NCBI RefSeq assembly: GCF_019802125.1 | Contig: NZ_JAHVHT010000004.1 | Location: forward strand, 310,001 to 374,000 | Reading direction: 5' to 3' | Source of the DNA: Tateyamaria omphalii | GTDB lineage: Bacteria; Pseudomonadota; Alphaproteobacteria; Rhodobacterales; Rhodobacteraceae | Length of the DNA: 64,000 bases | Shown here: one piece after another, positions 7,697 to 17,453 of the stretch | How the letters are laid out: each line of letters opens with the position of its first letter | Position numbering within the stretch: the first letter of the stretch is position 1 | Position numbers and translations under genes: made by a program | Notes under the pieces: generated by a model | Database searches by the model: none | Told to the model about the DNA's origin: nothing | What the model saw: only the letters and a program-made list of their open reading frames with translations

Positions 7697-9226
7697 TTAC
7701 ACCAGCTCACCAGCCGACATCCGCTCCAGAAACGCCTCGGCCTCCGACAGCACGGTCTCGCGCCGCGCATCATCCATCCGGTCCCAGGTCCGGTACATGT
7801 TGCCCATCCGCGCATTGTTCGAAAACCGATCCCGATGCCTATCCAGGAAATGCCAGTAAAGCAGGTTGAAGGGGCACGCCTCCTCGCCCGTCTTGACGCT
7901 CACCTTGTAGTGGCAGCCTTTGCAGTAATCCGACATCCGGTTGATGTAGGCGCCGGACGATACGTAAGGCTTCGACGCAATCACGCCGCCATCGGCAAAC
8001 AGCGACATACCCACGACATTCGGCGCCTCGACCCATTCAAACGCATCAGCGTAAACGGCCAGATACCACTCCGACACCTCTGCCGGGTCCAGCCCGGCCA
8101 GCAGCGCAAAATTCCCTGTCACCATCAGCCGCTGGATATGGTGGGCATAGGCTTCGGCCCCCGTCTGCTCGACCGCTTTCGAAATGCAGCGCATCCGCGT
8201 CTCACCACCCCAATAGAACTCCGGCAATTTCCGCTGGTGGTTCAACACATTGCGGCGCGGATAGTCGGGACCATGCAGGAAATAGATGCCCCGCACATAT
8301 TCCCTCCAGCCGATGATCTGGCGAATGAAGCCCTCGGCCGCGTTGATGGGGGCATCTCCGTCCTTCCAGGCCTGCTCCACCGCCTGACAGACCTCCAGCG
8401 GGTCAAGCAGCCCGATGTTGATGTAAAGGCCGACAACCGCGTGATACAAAAACCGGTTCTCCGCCAGCATCGCATCCTGAAAGTCCCCGAACTTGGGCAG
8501 TGCGTGTTTTACGAAATGGCCCAACGCCCGCCGCGCCTGCCCCTGATCGGTCGCAAACCAGAACGGGCGCAGATCGCCAAAATGATTGCCAAAGCGCCGC
8601 TCGACCAGATCCAGCACCGCCTCGACCGTCTCATCCGGCGTGAATTGCATCGGCCCGCCAAAATCCACGTCATCCGGCGCAGGCTTGCGGTTGTCGTGGT
8701 CATAATTCCACTTGTCGCCCGCGGGCTGGTCGCCCTCCATCATCAGCCCGGTCTTACGCCGCATATCGCGATAGAAATACTCCATGCGCAACGCCTTGCG
8801 CCCCTCGGCCCAGTCCTCGAACTCTTTGTGAGAGGCAATGAACCGATCATCCTCCAACAGCGTGACCTTCAGCGGGCACTCCTCAAGAGCCGCGATCAAG
8901 CGATACTCCCCGGGCCGCGTCGCAATCACCTCCGACGCCCCCCGCTGCTCCGCCCGACGCAGCAGCTCGCCGGTGATCGACTGGCTGTTCTCGGTATCGT
9001 CCAGTTCGGAATAATCGACGGTCCAGCCATCCTCCCGCAACCGCGCCGCAAACTTGCGCATCGCAGCAAGGATCAGCGCAATCTTCTTGGGATGATGGGG
9101 TACATAAGACCCCTCCTCCGCCACCTCGGCCATCACGACCACATCGCTCGACTTGTCAGCCCCCCGCAACGCCGCAACGCTCTCGGTCAACTGATCCCCC
9201 AACACCAAAATCAACCGGCTCACCAC
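7697..9226 (-). CDS. FeS cryptochrome/photolyase (PhrB/CryB type)
   Basis: A 509-residue member of the FeS-BCP (CryPro) group, whose characterised members are the (6-4) photolyase PhrB of Agrobacterium and CryB of Rhodobacter sphaeroides. The N-terminal antenna-type domain begins RLILVLGDQLTE; the C-terminal helical FAD domain contains the conserved WREYVRGIYF and NHQRKLPEFYWGG segments. Four cysteines for the 4Fe-4S cluster are at residues 347, 435, 438 and 451 (MRCIS, DYCKGCHY, EEACPFN), with the same relative spacing as I recall for PhrB. It starts with GTG at 9226, overlapping the SDR stop codon, so the two genes are coupled. It probably repairs or senses UV/blue-light damage. Confidence 0.92.
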   Translation of the reverse strand: MVSRLILVLGDQLTESVAALRGADKSSDVVVMAEVAEEGSYVPHHPKKIALILAAMRKFAARLREDGWTVDYSELDDTENSQSITGELLRRAEQRGASEVIATRPGEYRLIAALEECPLKVTLLEDDRFIASHKEFEDWAEGRKALRMEYFYRDMRRKTGLMMEGDQPAGDKWNYDHDNRKPAPDDVDFGGPMQFTPDETVEAVLDLVERRFGNHFGDLRPFWFATDQGQARRALGHFVKHALPKFGDFQDAMLAENRFLYHAVVGLYINIGLLDPLEVCQAVEQAWKDGDAPINAAEGFIRQIIGWREYVRGIYFLHGPDYPRRNVLNHQRKLPEFYWGGETRMRCISKAVEQTGAEAYAHHIQRLMVTGNFALLAGLDPAEVSEWYLAVYADAFEWVEAPNVVGMSLFADGGVIASKPYVSSGAYINRMSDYCKGCHYKVSVKTGEEACPFNLLYWHFLDRHRDRFSNNARMGNMYRTWDRMDDARRETVLSEAEAFLERMSAGELV

Positions 9227-9882
9227 GGCACCTCCGCCCCTGAATAGTCAAAGAACCTGCCGGTCTGCTCCGGCCCCAACCCGTCCATGACGGCAATCAA
9301 CTCTTCTGCCGCCTGTGCGGGAGGCACCGACGGATGCCGCCCCAGATACTTCTCGGTAAACGATGTCGCCACAGTCCCCGGATGCAACGCCACCACAGCA
9401 GCCCGCTTATGCGTCCTCGCCAATTCAATCGACGCCGTCCGCACCACCTGGTTCACGGCAGCCTTCGCCGCCCGATATGAAATCCACCCGCCAATCCGAT
9501 TGTCCCCAATCGACCCAACCCGCGCCGACAACACGGCAAACACCCCCGGTGCATCCCGATCCAGCAACCGATGCGCATGGCTCAAAACCAACGCAGGCCC
9601 CACCGCATTCAGCGCAAACTGATCCATCATCGCGCCCGGATCCAAGCCCTTCACAGTCTTCTCCGGCGCCGCCCCATCAATCTCCAACGCCCCCGTCGCG
9701 ACGACCACCCGGTCATAAGGCCCACGCCCCGCCAAATGCCGTTCCACCGACCCCGCATCCGTCACATCAAACCCATCACCAGACCGCGACAGCCGCTCCA
9801 CCTCAGCCCCACGGCGCTCAAACCCAGCGACCAGAGCCGACCCGATCCCACCGGACGCACCCAATATCAAAACCTTTTCCAT
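9220..9882 (-). CDS. Short-chain dehydrogenase (SDR)
   Basis: A 220-residue classical-type SDR: cofactor loop LGASGGIGSAL at the N-terminus, the NAG-like VATGAL strand end, catalytic Ser in VLSARVGS and the YxxxK pair in YRAAKAAVNQ. The substrate is unknown. The family context (csgA/CryB-linked SDR genes in roseobacters) suggests a companion of the photolyase, whose GTG overlaps its stop. Start choice is uncertain: MEKVLIL at 9882 aligns with SDR starts but has a weak ribosome site; an in-frame ATG at 9924 preceded by GGGGGAAG would add 14 residues, but lies in a repeat element. Confidence 0.85.
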   Translation of the reverse strand: MEKVLILGASGGIGSALVAGFERRGAEVERLSRSGDGFDVTDAGSVERHLAGRGPYDRVVVATGALEIDGAAPEKTVKGLDPGAMMDQFALNAVGPALVLSHAHRLLDRDAPGVFAVLSARVGSIGDNRIGGWISYRAAKAAVNQVVRTASIELARTHKRAAVVALHPGTVATSFTEKYLGRHPSVPPAQAAEELIAVMDGLGPEQTGRFFDYSGAEVPW

Positions 9883-9911
9883 GAGCGCACGAGCTAGCAG
9901 CCAAACCCGAT

Positions 9912-9960
9912 CCATCAACTTCATCTTGCCAAATAAACTTCCCCCGGAGGGCCCGGCAGC
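9912..9960. repeat. Dispersed G+C-rich element, copy 2
   Basis: Read on the minus strand: GGGCCCTCCGGGGGAAG followed by TTTATTTGGCAAGATGAAG. The segment AGTTTATTTGGC recurs exactly before dut (24872-24884). It supplies an alternative ATG to the SDR gene. Confidence 0.45.
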
Positions 9961-10011
9961 CACCAGAATTCCCCACTTCCCATTCTCGGCAAGCGCGGTA
10001 TAACTAAGCCC

Positions 10012-10092
10012 ATGACCAATGCCACGCATATCCCGACGCAGCGCCCCACCGGCGCGCTCCTGCGTGGCCTCCTGCTCCTAATCCGCCTCTGA
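10012..10092 (+). CDS. leuL: leuA leader peptide
   Basis: A 26-codon ORF just upstream of leuA: it starts MTNATHIPTQRPTG and ends in a leucine-rich run (LLRGLLLLIRL) before TGA. Seven of its last 11 residues are leucine, the hallmark of a leucine-biosynthesis attenuator in which ribosome stalling at Leu codons reports leucine shortage. The leader stop lies inside the left arm of the downstream hairpin, as expected for ribosome-controlled folding. A TATAAC box at 9999-10004 would place transcription start close to the ATG, so the leader could be nearly leaderless. It was recognised by eye and is too short for standard gene calling. Confidence 0.8.
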   Translation: MTNATHIPTQRPTGALLRGLLLLIRL

Positions 10093-10135
10093 GCGTGCCC
10101 ACCGGCGCGACCGCTCAGAGGATGCCGCCCGCGCC
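10086..10135 (+). promoter_or_regulatory. leuA attenuator, alternative hairpins
   Basis: CCTCTGAGCG (10086-10095) pairs perfectly with CGCTCAGAGG (10112-10121); its left arm covers the leader stop codon. A competing stem GGCGCG (10104-10109) with CGCGCC (10130-10135) cannot form at the same time. A 12-base direct repeat CCCACCGGCGCG (10045-10056 and 10098-10109) adds a further alternative. There is no strong T-run after the last stem, so control could act on termination without a classical U-tract or on leuA translation. Confidence 0.65.
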
Positions 10136-10165
10136 AAGGCTTTAGGACAGAAAAAGAGAATTCAA

Positions 10166-11722
10166 ATGACCCAAGATCAAGTTGTCATCTTCGACACGAC
10201 CCTCCGCGACGGCGAACAATCCCCTGGCGCCACCATGACCCACGCCGAAAAGCTCGAGATCGCGAACCTGCTCGACGACATGGGCGTCGACATCATCGAA
10301 GCGGGCTTTCCCATCGCGTCCGAGGGCGACTTCAACGCCGTCTCCGAGATCGCCAAACAGACCCGGAACGCCGTGATCTGCGGCCTCGCCCGCGCGCAGC
10401 TGCCCGACATCGATCGCTGCTGGGAGGCGGTGAAACACGCCAAACGCCCCCGCATCCACACCTTCATCGGCACCTCGCCCCTCCACCGCGCCATCCCGAA
10501 CCTGACGCAGGACGAAATGGCCGAGCGGATCGAACAGACGGTCAGCCACGCCCGCAACCTCTGCGACAACGTGCAATGGTCGCCCATGGACGCCACGCGG
10601 ACCGAGCTTGACTACCTCTACCGGGTCGTCGAAATCGCGATCAAGGCAGGCGCCACCACGATCAACATCCCCGACACCGTGGGCTACACCGCCCCACGCG
10701 AAAGCGCCGACCTGATCGGCAAACTGATCGAGAACGTCCCAGGCGCGGATGAGATCACCTTCGCCACCCACTGCCACAACGACCTCGGCATGGCGACGGC
10801 CAACTCGCTGGCGGCCGTCGAAGCAGGCGCGCGCCAGATCGAATGCACGATCAACGGTCTGGGCGAACGCGCAGGCAATACGGCACTGGAAGAGGTCGTG
10901 ATGGCCCTCAAGGTCCGCAACGACATCATGCCCTTCCAGACAGGCATCGATTCAACCAAGATCATGAACATCTCGCGCCGCGTCGCCGCCGTCTCCGGCT
11001 TTCCCGTCCAGTTCAACAAGGCCATCGTCGGCAAGAACGCCTTCGCCCACGAATCCGGCATCCACCAGGACGGGATGCTCAAGAACGCCGAGACGTTCGA
11101 GATCATGCGCCCCGAAGACGTAGGCCTGTCTGAGACCAACCTCGTCATGGGCAAGCATTCGGGCCGCGCCGCCCTGCGCGACAAGCTCGAACAGCTGGGG
11201 TTCGAGGTGGGCGACAACCAGCTCAAGGACGTCTTTGTCCGGTTCAAGGCACTGGCCGACCGCAAAAAGGAAATCTTCGACGACGACCTGATCGCGCTGA
11301 TGCGCACATCGGACGATGTCGAATCCTCGCGTCTGAAAATCGTCTCGCTCGCCGTCCAATGCGGCACCGAAGGGCCACAACAGGCCGAACTGACGATGGA
11401 GATCGACGGCGAGGTCCAAAGCACCACCCAAACCGGCGACGGCCCGGTCGATGCGACCTTTAACGCGGTCAAGGCACTCTTCCCGCACGAAGCACGCCTG
11501 CAACTTTACCAGGTCCACGCCGTGACCGAAGGCACCGATGCCCAGGCCACAGTGAGCGTCCGCATGGAAGAAGCGGGCCGCATCGTGACCGGCCAATCCG
11601 CCGACACCGACACGGTCGTGGCTTCGGCCAAGGCCTATGTCCACGCGCTCAACCGCCTGCTGGTGCGGCGCGAAAAGGCGGGTACCGACCGGCGTGAGGT
11701 CAGCTACAAGGACGTCAGCTAA
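10166..11722 (+). CDS. leuA: 2-isopropylmalate synthase
   Basis: First committed step of leucine biosynthesis: condenses acetyl-CoA with 2-oxoisovalerate. The 518-residue protein has the HMGL-type TIM barrel (residues about 5-275) with the metal/substrate motif [11 protein letters not shown] and the HxH metal ligands in [10 protein letters not shown], then the linker with [12 protein letters not shown], and the C-terminal LeuA allosteric (leucine-feedback) domain from about residue 390. The length matches the bacterial leuA type 1 enzymes. It is preceded by the leucine leader peptide at 10012-10092 and followed by a strong hairpin, so it is a one-gene transcript controlled by attenuation and by feedback. 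Confidence 0.97.
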   Translation: MTQDQVVIFDTTLRDGEQSPGATMTHAEKLEIANLLDDMGVDIIEAGFPIASEGDFNAVSEIAKQTRNAVICGLARAQLPDIDRCWEAVKHAKRPRIHTFIGTSPLHRAIPNLTQDEMAERIEQTVSHARNLCDNVQWSPMDATRTELDYLYRVVEIAIKAGATTINIPDTVGYTAPRESADLIGKLIENVPGADEITFATHCHNDLGMATANSLAAVEAGARQIECTINGLGERAGNTALEEVVMALKVRNDIMPFQTGIDSTKIMNISRRVAAVSGFPVQFNKAIVGKNAFAHESGIHQDGMLKNAETFEIMRPEDVGLSETNLVMGKHSGRAALRDKLEQLGFEVGDNQLKDVFVRFKALADRKKEIFDDDLIALMRTSDDVESSRLKIVSLAVQCGTEGPQQAELTMEIDGEVQSTTQTGDGPVDATFNAVKALFPHEARLQLYQVHAVTEGTDAQATVSVRMEEAGRIVTGQSADTDTVVASAKAYVHALNRLLVRREKAGTDRREVSYKDVS

Positions 11723-11727
11723 AAGTC

Positions 11728-11748
11728 AGGCGGGCGACACGCCCGCCT
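11728..11748 (+). terminator. leuA terminator hairpin
   Basis: AGGCGGGCG (11728-11736) and CGCCCGCCT (11740-11748) form a perfect 9-bp stem around ACA, starting 5 bases after the leuA stop codon. Only two T follow. Confidence 0.75.
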
Positions 11749-11760
11749 TACCAGTGCCGA

Positions 11761-11824
11761 CACGATGGCACCGTAGGGTGCGCATCCCTTGCGCGCCCAT
11801 CGTAAGGCGGAGGTGCCCTCCGCC
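11761..11824. repeat. Intergenic hairpin repeat
   Basis: Contains GTAGGGTGCGCATCCC and the hairpin GGCGGAGG (11806-11813)/CCTCCGCC (11817-11824). It has the same GGCGGA core as the terminators at 2016 and 11728, so these look like one family of mobile or copied hairpins that also serve as terminators. No gene is visible in the gap. Confidence 0.45.
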
Positions 11825-11926
11825 CTCCACACGTTTGCCCAAAGCGCCGCAAAGCCATCCTGTCTCCGCAATGGCCGGTTATCCCACGCAAAGCCGCAGG
11901 TCTCAGCGATTTACAGGGGTGACAAA

Positions 11927-12716
11927 ATGAACAGTGGCTTCTTCAAACGGCCCGCCAATGAAAAGCCGATGCAGACATTCCCCCCACCCGAGCCAGAACA
12001 CGCTCCCGACCCCACACGCGACCACATGCCGGCCGCCGCGCCGGACGCGCCCGGAGTCTTTAGTGTCACTGAACGCGGGTTTGACGAACTACACCCGCGG
12101 CTAAACGCGCTTCACGAGTTCAAGGCGTTCAATGTCGCAGGACAACGGGATGCCGCGCAAATCGCCGAACTCGACCGGGTTGCACCGATCTGGAAGGCAT
12201 TCAAATAAGGTGATGTCGCAGCAAGCGAACAACTTCCGCGCAATCTCTACGTCCAGCTTGGTATGCGCTTCCCGGACGCGATCCCGACGGTCTTTACCGG
12301 TGGACGCATGAATGTCTTTTACATGCGCGAGGACATCGCGAACATCCTGCGCCAGCACAACCTCGGCGACGCCGCCCTTCTGCCCGTCGACATCTATGAC
12401 GCTGACGGCCTGAACACATATGATGAGCGCGCCTATCTCCTTGCCCCAGGCACATTCCGTCCGACAGTGGACATCCGCGCATCGCGTCTCCGCAGGAACC
12501 GCTACGCTTCAAAACCGGAATTCTCACTTTACTACGATGCCGAAACCTGGCGCGACCTCACACCGCTGGCACAGCCGGACGACGGGCTTGCCGTCTGGTG
12601 GGACGACAAGATCATCAACACCGTCTTTTTTCAGCGAGGCGCTGGTGGCCGACCTGAAAGGAACAGGGCTCGAACAGGATGTCATCGTGGGCAGGATCGG
12701 ACAGGGTCCGCTCTGA
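11927..12716 (+). pseudogene. Broken unknown gene (stop plus frameshift)
   Basis: A good start (AGGGGTGACAAA then ATG at 11927) opens a frame reading MNSGFFKRPANEKPMQTF that hits TAA at 12206-12208, then continues in the same frame with protein-like sequence (DVAASEQLPRNLYVQLGMRF, WRDLTPLAQPDDGLAVWWDD). At a run of six T near 12632 the frame shifts by one; removing one T joins NTVFF to SEALVADLKGTG and ends naturally at 12716. So one ancestral gene of about 260 codons carries a nonsense codon and a homopolymer indel. The middle loosely recalls DUF1629/Imm11 immunity proteins, but I am not sure. A sequencing error in the T-run would explain only one of the two lesions. Confidence 0.6.
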
Positions 12717-12821
12717 ACGCAGTCGCATGTCAGCCGGACATAAACCCGCTGACGCCCCGTCCCGCGTCCAAAACGGTCTTTAATCCGCGCCCGCCCATCC
12801 CTATAAGACCCCGGGTTGCAA

Positions 12822-12841
12822 GCGCCCCCGAGTCGGGGCGC
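12822..12841. promoter_or_regulatory. Hairpin upstream of mreB
   Basis: GCGCCCC (12822-12828) pairs with GGGGCGC (12835-12841) around a 6-base loop, 43 bases before the mreB start. It may end transcripts from the broken gene or shape the mreB leader. The rest of the 167-base gap holds the presumed mreB promoter, which I cannot place. Confidence 0.5.
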
Positions 12842-12847
12842 CAATAA

Positions 12848-13930
<1,083 letters not shown>

Positions 13931-13990
13931 ACCGGTGTCGTTAAGACTCTGCTAACCAGCTAAGGGTTTGATTTGGCGCGCAATTCAAAA

Positions 13991-14033
13991 TGTCCCAGCG
14001 TGGGACACCAGGTCTCTTGCCCTGTCGGGGCAA
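13991..14033 (+). promoter_or_regulatory. Tandem hairpins between mreB and mreC
   Basis: TGTCCCA(13991-13997)/TGGGACA(14001-14007) and TTGCCC(14017-14022)/GGGCAA(14028-14033) form two short stems in the mreB-mreC gap. They fit partial termination or RNA processing that would set mreB expression apart from mreCD. Confidence 0.5.
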
Positions 14034-14080
14034 ATGTCGGACCATCCAGAGAACGGACCATATCTTGAGGTGACACCGCC

Positions 14081-14974
14081 TTGGCCAAGGACCGCGGACA
14101 GGTAGACTATGGCGGCCCGCTGCGGCGGCTCGTTCTGGCCGTGCTGGTGCTGGCGCTGGCGGGCACATTCCTGCTGTGGCGCATCGACAGCCCAAGGGTC
14201 GAACGGTTCCGGGCGCAGGTCACAGACCGGATCGTGCCCAACATGGACTGGGCCATGGCCCCCGTCACGGGCACCATAAATCTCTTCCGCGATTTCCAAA
14301 GCTACCGCCGCATCGCCGAGCAAAATACCGAACTCCGGCGCGAGCTGCGGCAGATGCAGGCCTGGAAAGAAGCCGCCCTCCAACTCGAACAGGAAAACGC
14401 CCGTCTCCTCGACCTCAACAACGTCCGCCTAGACCCGCGCCTGACCTACATCACCGGCGTGGTCCTCGCCGACAGTGGCTCCCCCTTCCGCCAGTCAGTC
14501 CTCCTAAACGTGGGTGCCCGCGACGGCATCGTAGAAGGCTGGGCCACCATGGACGGCATCGGCCTCGTGGGCCGCATATCGGGCGTCGCCCAGAACACAG
14601 CACGGGTGATCATGGTCACCGACGCCTCGAGCCGCGTGCCAGCCATCATCCAGCCCTCCGGACAGCGGGCCATCGTGGCGGGCGACAACTCGGCAGCGCC
14701 CCCCATCGATTTCCTCGAAAACCCAGACCTCGTGCGCCCCGGCGACAGGGTGATCAGCAGCGGTGACGGCGGCGTATTCCCCGCCGGCCTCCTGATCGGC
14801 CAAGTCGCCGCCGACCCCGGTGGACGGCTCAGAGTGCGACTGGCCGCAGACTACGAACGGCTCGAATTCCTGCGGGTCTTGCGCCATTACGGCACGGAGC
14901 CGGTCACAGACGACAGCACCATTCTGGCCCCCGGCGGCGCAGCCCTGCTGCTGGAGACGGAGGCATCGGAATGA
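14081..14974 (+). CDS. mreC: Rod-shape protein MreC
   Basis: A 297-residue bitopic inner-membrane protein of the elongasome that links MreB to the periplasmic PBP2. It has a short cytoplasmic N-terminus, one membrane segment at about residues 17-34 (LVLAVLVLALAGTFLLW), a coiled-coil stretch at about 68-105 (rich in E, Q, R and L), and the beta-rich MreC core with GARDGIVEGWATMDGIGLVG and VITS-type strands (DRVISSGDGGVFPAGL). The start codon is TTG at 14081, preceded by TTGAGGTGA; no ATG fits. Its stop overlaps the mreD start by 4 bases (ATGA). Confidence 0.94.
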   Translation: MAKDRGQVDYGGPLRRLVLAVLVLALAGTFLLWRIDSPRVERFRAQVTDRIVPNMDWAMAPVTGTINLFRDFQSYRRIAEQNTELRRELRQMQAWKEAALQLEQENARLLDLNNVRLDPRLTYITGVVLADSGSPFRQSVLLNVGARDGIVEGWATMDGIGLVGRISGVAQNTARVIMVTDASSRVPAIIQPSGQRAIVAGDNSAAPPIDFLENPDLVRPGDRVISSGDGGVFPAGLLIGQVAADPGGRLRVRLAADYERLEFLRVLRHYGTEPVTDDSTILAPGGAALLLETEASE

Positions 14975-15513
14975 GCGACGTTGCCCCCTCCACCCGCCTC
15001 TGGACCATGCGGATCGCTTTTTCGGCGCTGGTCCTGACGATCCTTTTCCTGCACCTCTTGCCTCTTCAAACGGCAACGGGCGGGCTTATCTGGCCCGATT
15101 TCCTGCTGCTTTTCGCCCTCGCCTGGTCGGTGCGCCGACCGGACTATGTGCCCGCCGGGCTGCTCGCCCTGCTGTTCCTGATGGCGGACCTGCTCCTGCA
15201 ACGTCCTCCGGGCCTTTGGGCGCTGCTCGCGCTGCTCGCCTGCGAACAGATGAAGGGTCAGTCCAGATCTCTGCGCGACGCCAGCCTCGCGGCCGAGATG
15301 ATGTCGGCGGCGCTTTGGATCGTCGGCATCGGGCTCGCCTACCGCATCATCCTCGCCGTTTTTCTGGTCGATATCCCGCCGCTTGGCCCGGCCCTGATCC
15401 AGATCGTCGTGACGGCTGTGGCCTACCCGCTGGTCGTGGTCATCACCCACGCGCTGATGGGCGTGCGCAAACCGACACCCGGCGACATTGACGGCAAGGG
15501 AGTACGCTCATGA
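14971..15513 (+). CDS. mreD: Rod-shape protein MreD
   Basis: A 180-residue polytopic membrane protein of the elongasome. It has about five hydrophobic segments (for example IAFSALVLTILFLHLLPL and AVAYPLVVVITHALMG) and an FLLLFALAWSVRRPDYVPAG loop as in the family. It has no catalytic function known; it stabilises MreC and PBP2 assembly. It overlaps mreC and mrdA by 4 bases at each end, so the four genes after mreB are translated as a coupled unit. Confidence 0.9.
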   Translation: MSDVAPSTRLWTMRIAFSALVLTILFLHLLPLQTATGGLIWPDFLLLFALAWSVRRPDYVPAGLLALLFLMADLLLQRPPGLWALLALLACEQMKGQSRSLRDASLAAEMMSAALWIVGIGLAYRIILAVFLVDIPPLGPALIQIVVTAVAYPLVVVITHALMGVRKPTPGDIDGKGVRS

Positions 15514-17453
15514 AACGCCCCCGCGTCGATGTCGAAGCAAACCATCGCCTGCTGACACGCCGCGCCGCGATCCTTGGCGGGGTGCAATTGGCCTTTGTCG
15601 GGGCGCTTGGGGCGCGAATGCAGTTCCTGCAGGTTGATCAGGCAGACCAGTTCCGGCTGCTGGCGGAAGAAAACCGGATCAACATCCGCCTCATTCCACC
15701 CGCGCGGGGCGAGATTTTCGATCGCAATGGTGTCGCACTGGCCCGCAACGTGCCCAGCTACCGTATCGTCATGGTCCGCGAGGATGCGGGCGACGTGGAC
15801 GCGGCCGTTGATGCACTCAGCAAGCTGGTGACCCTTGACCCCGATGAGGTCGAGCGGGCACTGGCCGAAATGAAACGCTCCGCCCCGTTCCTTCCCATCA
15901 CCGTCGCGGACGAGGTAAGTTGGGAGGACCTGAGCCGTGTGTCGGTCAACGCGCCCGCACTGCCCGGCGTCACGCCCGAAGTTGGCCTCAGCCGCGTCTA
16001 TCCTTTGGGCTCGGACTACGCGCATGTGCTGGGTTACGTCGGCCCTGTCAGTGACTTTGACCTCGAACGGATCGAGGACCCGGACCAGTTGCTGCGTATC
16101 CCGCGGTTCCAGATTGGCAAGGTCGGGGTCGAGGCGAAGATCGAGGAAAACCTGCGCGGCAAGGCCGGCGCACGCCGGGTCGAGGTGAACGCGGCGGGCC
16201 GCGTCATGCGCGAACTGGACCGGCGCGAGGGCACGCCGGGCTCCGACCTGCAACTGACAATCGACAGCAAGCTGCAAAGCTACGTTCAGGCGCGGCTGAA
16301 CGGCGAGAGCGCCAGTGCCATCGTGATGGACGTGGAAAATGGCGACCTGCTCTCGATCGCGTCGGCGCCGACCTATGATCCGAACCTGTTCGTGCGCGGC
16401 ATTTCCAGCCGGGACTACAAGGCGCTGACCGAAAACAAGTACCGCCCGCTCGCCTCTAAGTCGGTGCAGGGCACGTATCCCCCCGGCTCGACCTTCAAGA
16501 TGATTACGGCCATGGCCGCGCTCGAGGAAGGGCTGATTGGCCCGGACGAGACCGTGTACTGCCCTGGCCATATAGAAGTGGCCGGCCGCCGCTTCCATTG
16601 CTGGAAACGGGCCGGTCACGGCTGGGTCGACCTGCAGAACTCGCTCAAGCAATCCTGCGACGTCTATTACTACGATCTGGCCGTGAAGGTCGGCATCGAA
16701 AAGATCAGCGCCATGGCCCGCCGCTTCGGGTTGGGCGAACGGCATGACATTCCAATGTCTGCGGTGGCGCAGGGGCTGACGCCCACCATGGATTGGAAAA
16801 GCCGGGTCCACGGTCAAAGCTGGGTTGTGGGCGATACGGTCAACGCCTCTATCGGGCAAGGCTTCATGCTCGCCTCGCCGCTGCAACTGGCGGTGATGAC
16901 GGCACGGCTGGCCTCGGGCACGGCAGTGACCCCACGCTTGATCAAGACGATTGACGGGATCGAACAACCCTCGGGTGCCGGGCCGAGCCTTGGCATGAAC
17001 GAAAACAACCTGCGCAAGATGCGCCGGGCCATGTACGACACCGTCAACGACCGGCGCGGCACGGCCTATGGCAGCCGCATCATCGAGGATGCGGTGCGCA
17101 TGGCGGGCAAGACCGGCACCAGCCAGGTCCGCAACATCACCGCCGCCGAACGCGCCCGCGGCGTGACCCGGAACGAGGACCTGCCTTGGGAACGCCGGGA
17201 CCATGCACTGTTCGTGAACTTCGCGCCCTATGACGACCCCAAGATCGCCGTGGCCGTGATTGTCGAGCATGGCGGCGGCGGGTCGAAGGCCGCAGCCCCA
17301 ATTGCCCGCGACATTACGCTGCAAGCGCTGTACGGCGAAGAACCCCCGCTCGAGGCTTATCCGACAAAGGACCGCGACCGCATCAAGCAGCAGCAACAGG
17401 TGCTGCGCGGCATCCAGCCCGTCGCCAATTTCGCGGGGCGCGATCAGGCATGA
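15510..17453 (+). CDS. mrdA: Penicillin-binding protein 2 (transpeptidase)
   Basis: A 647-residue monofunctional class B PBP that crosslinks peptidoglycan during elongation. A single N-terminal membrane anchor (about residues 20-40) is followed by the dimerisation/pedestal domain (with PPARGEIFDRNG and ARNVPSYRIVMV) and the penicillin-binding domain: active-site SxxK in PPGSTFKMIT, the SxN motif as KQSCDVYYYD (here S-C-D), and KTGTSQV as the KTG motif. The SCD variant is usual in PBP2. It is coupled to mreD and rodA by ATGA overlaps; PBP2 and RodA form the elongasome polymerase pair. Confidence 0.96.
   Translation: MKRPRVDVEANHRLLTRRAAILGGVQLAFVGALGARMQFLQVDQADQFRLLAEENRINIRLIPPARGEIFDRNGVALARNVPSYRIVMVREDAGDVDAAVDALSKLVTLDPDEVERALAEMKRSAPFLPITVADEVSWEDLSRVSVNAPALPGVTPEVGLSRVYPLGSDYAHVLGYVGPVSDFDLERIEDPDQLLRIPRFQIGKVGVEAKIEENLRGKAGARRVEVNAAGRVMRELDRREGTPGSDLQLTIDSKLQSYVQARLNGESASAIVMDVENGDLLSIASAPTYDPNLFVRGISSRDYKALTENKYRPLASKSVQGTYPPGSTFKMITAMAALEEGLIGPDETVYCPGHIEVAGRRFHCWKRAGHGWVDLQNSLKQSCDVYYYDLAVKVGIEKISAMARRFGLGERHDIPMSAVAQGLTPTMDWKSRVHGQSWVVGDTVNASIGQGFMLASPLQLAVMTARLASGTAVTPRLIKTIDGIEQPSGAGPSLGMNENNLRKMRRAMYDTVNDRRGTAYGSRIIEDAVRMAGKTGTSQVRNITAAERARGVTRNEDLPWERRDHALFVNFAPYDDPKIAVAVIVEHGGGGSKAAAPIARDITLQALYGEEPPLEAYPTKDRDRIKQQQQVLRGIQPVANFAGRDQA

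Noticed and set aside
12263-12847. Separate gene starting at ATG 12263
   Set aside because: It has no ribosome site, continues the frame of the upstream fragment across a stop codon, and ends in non-coding sequence after the T-run shift.
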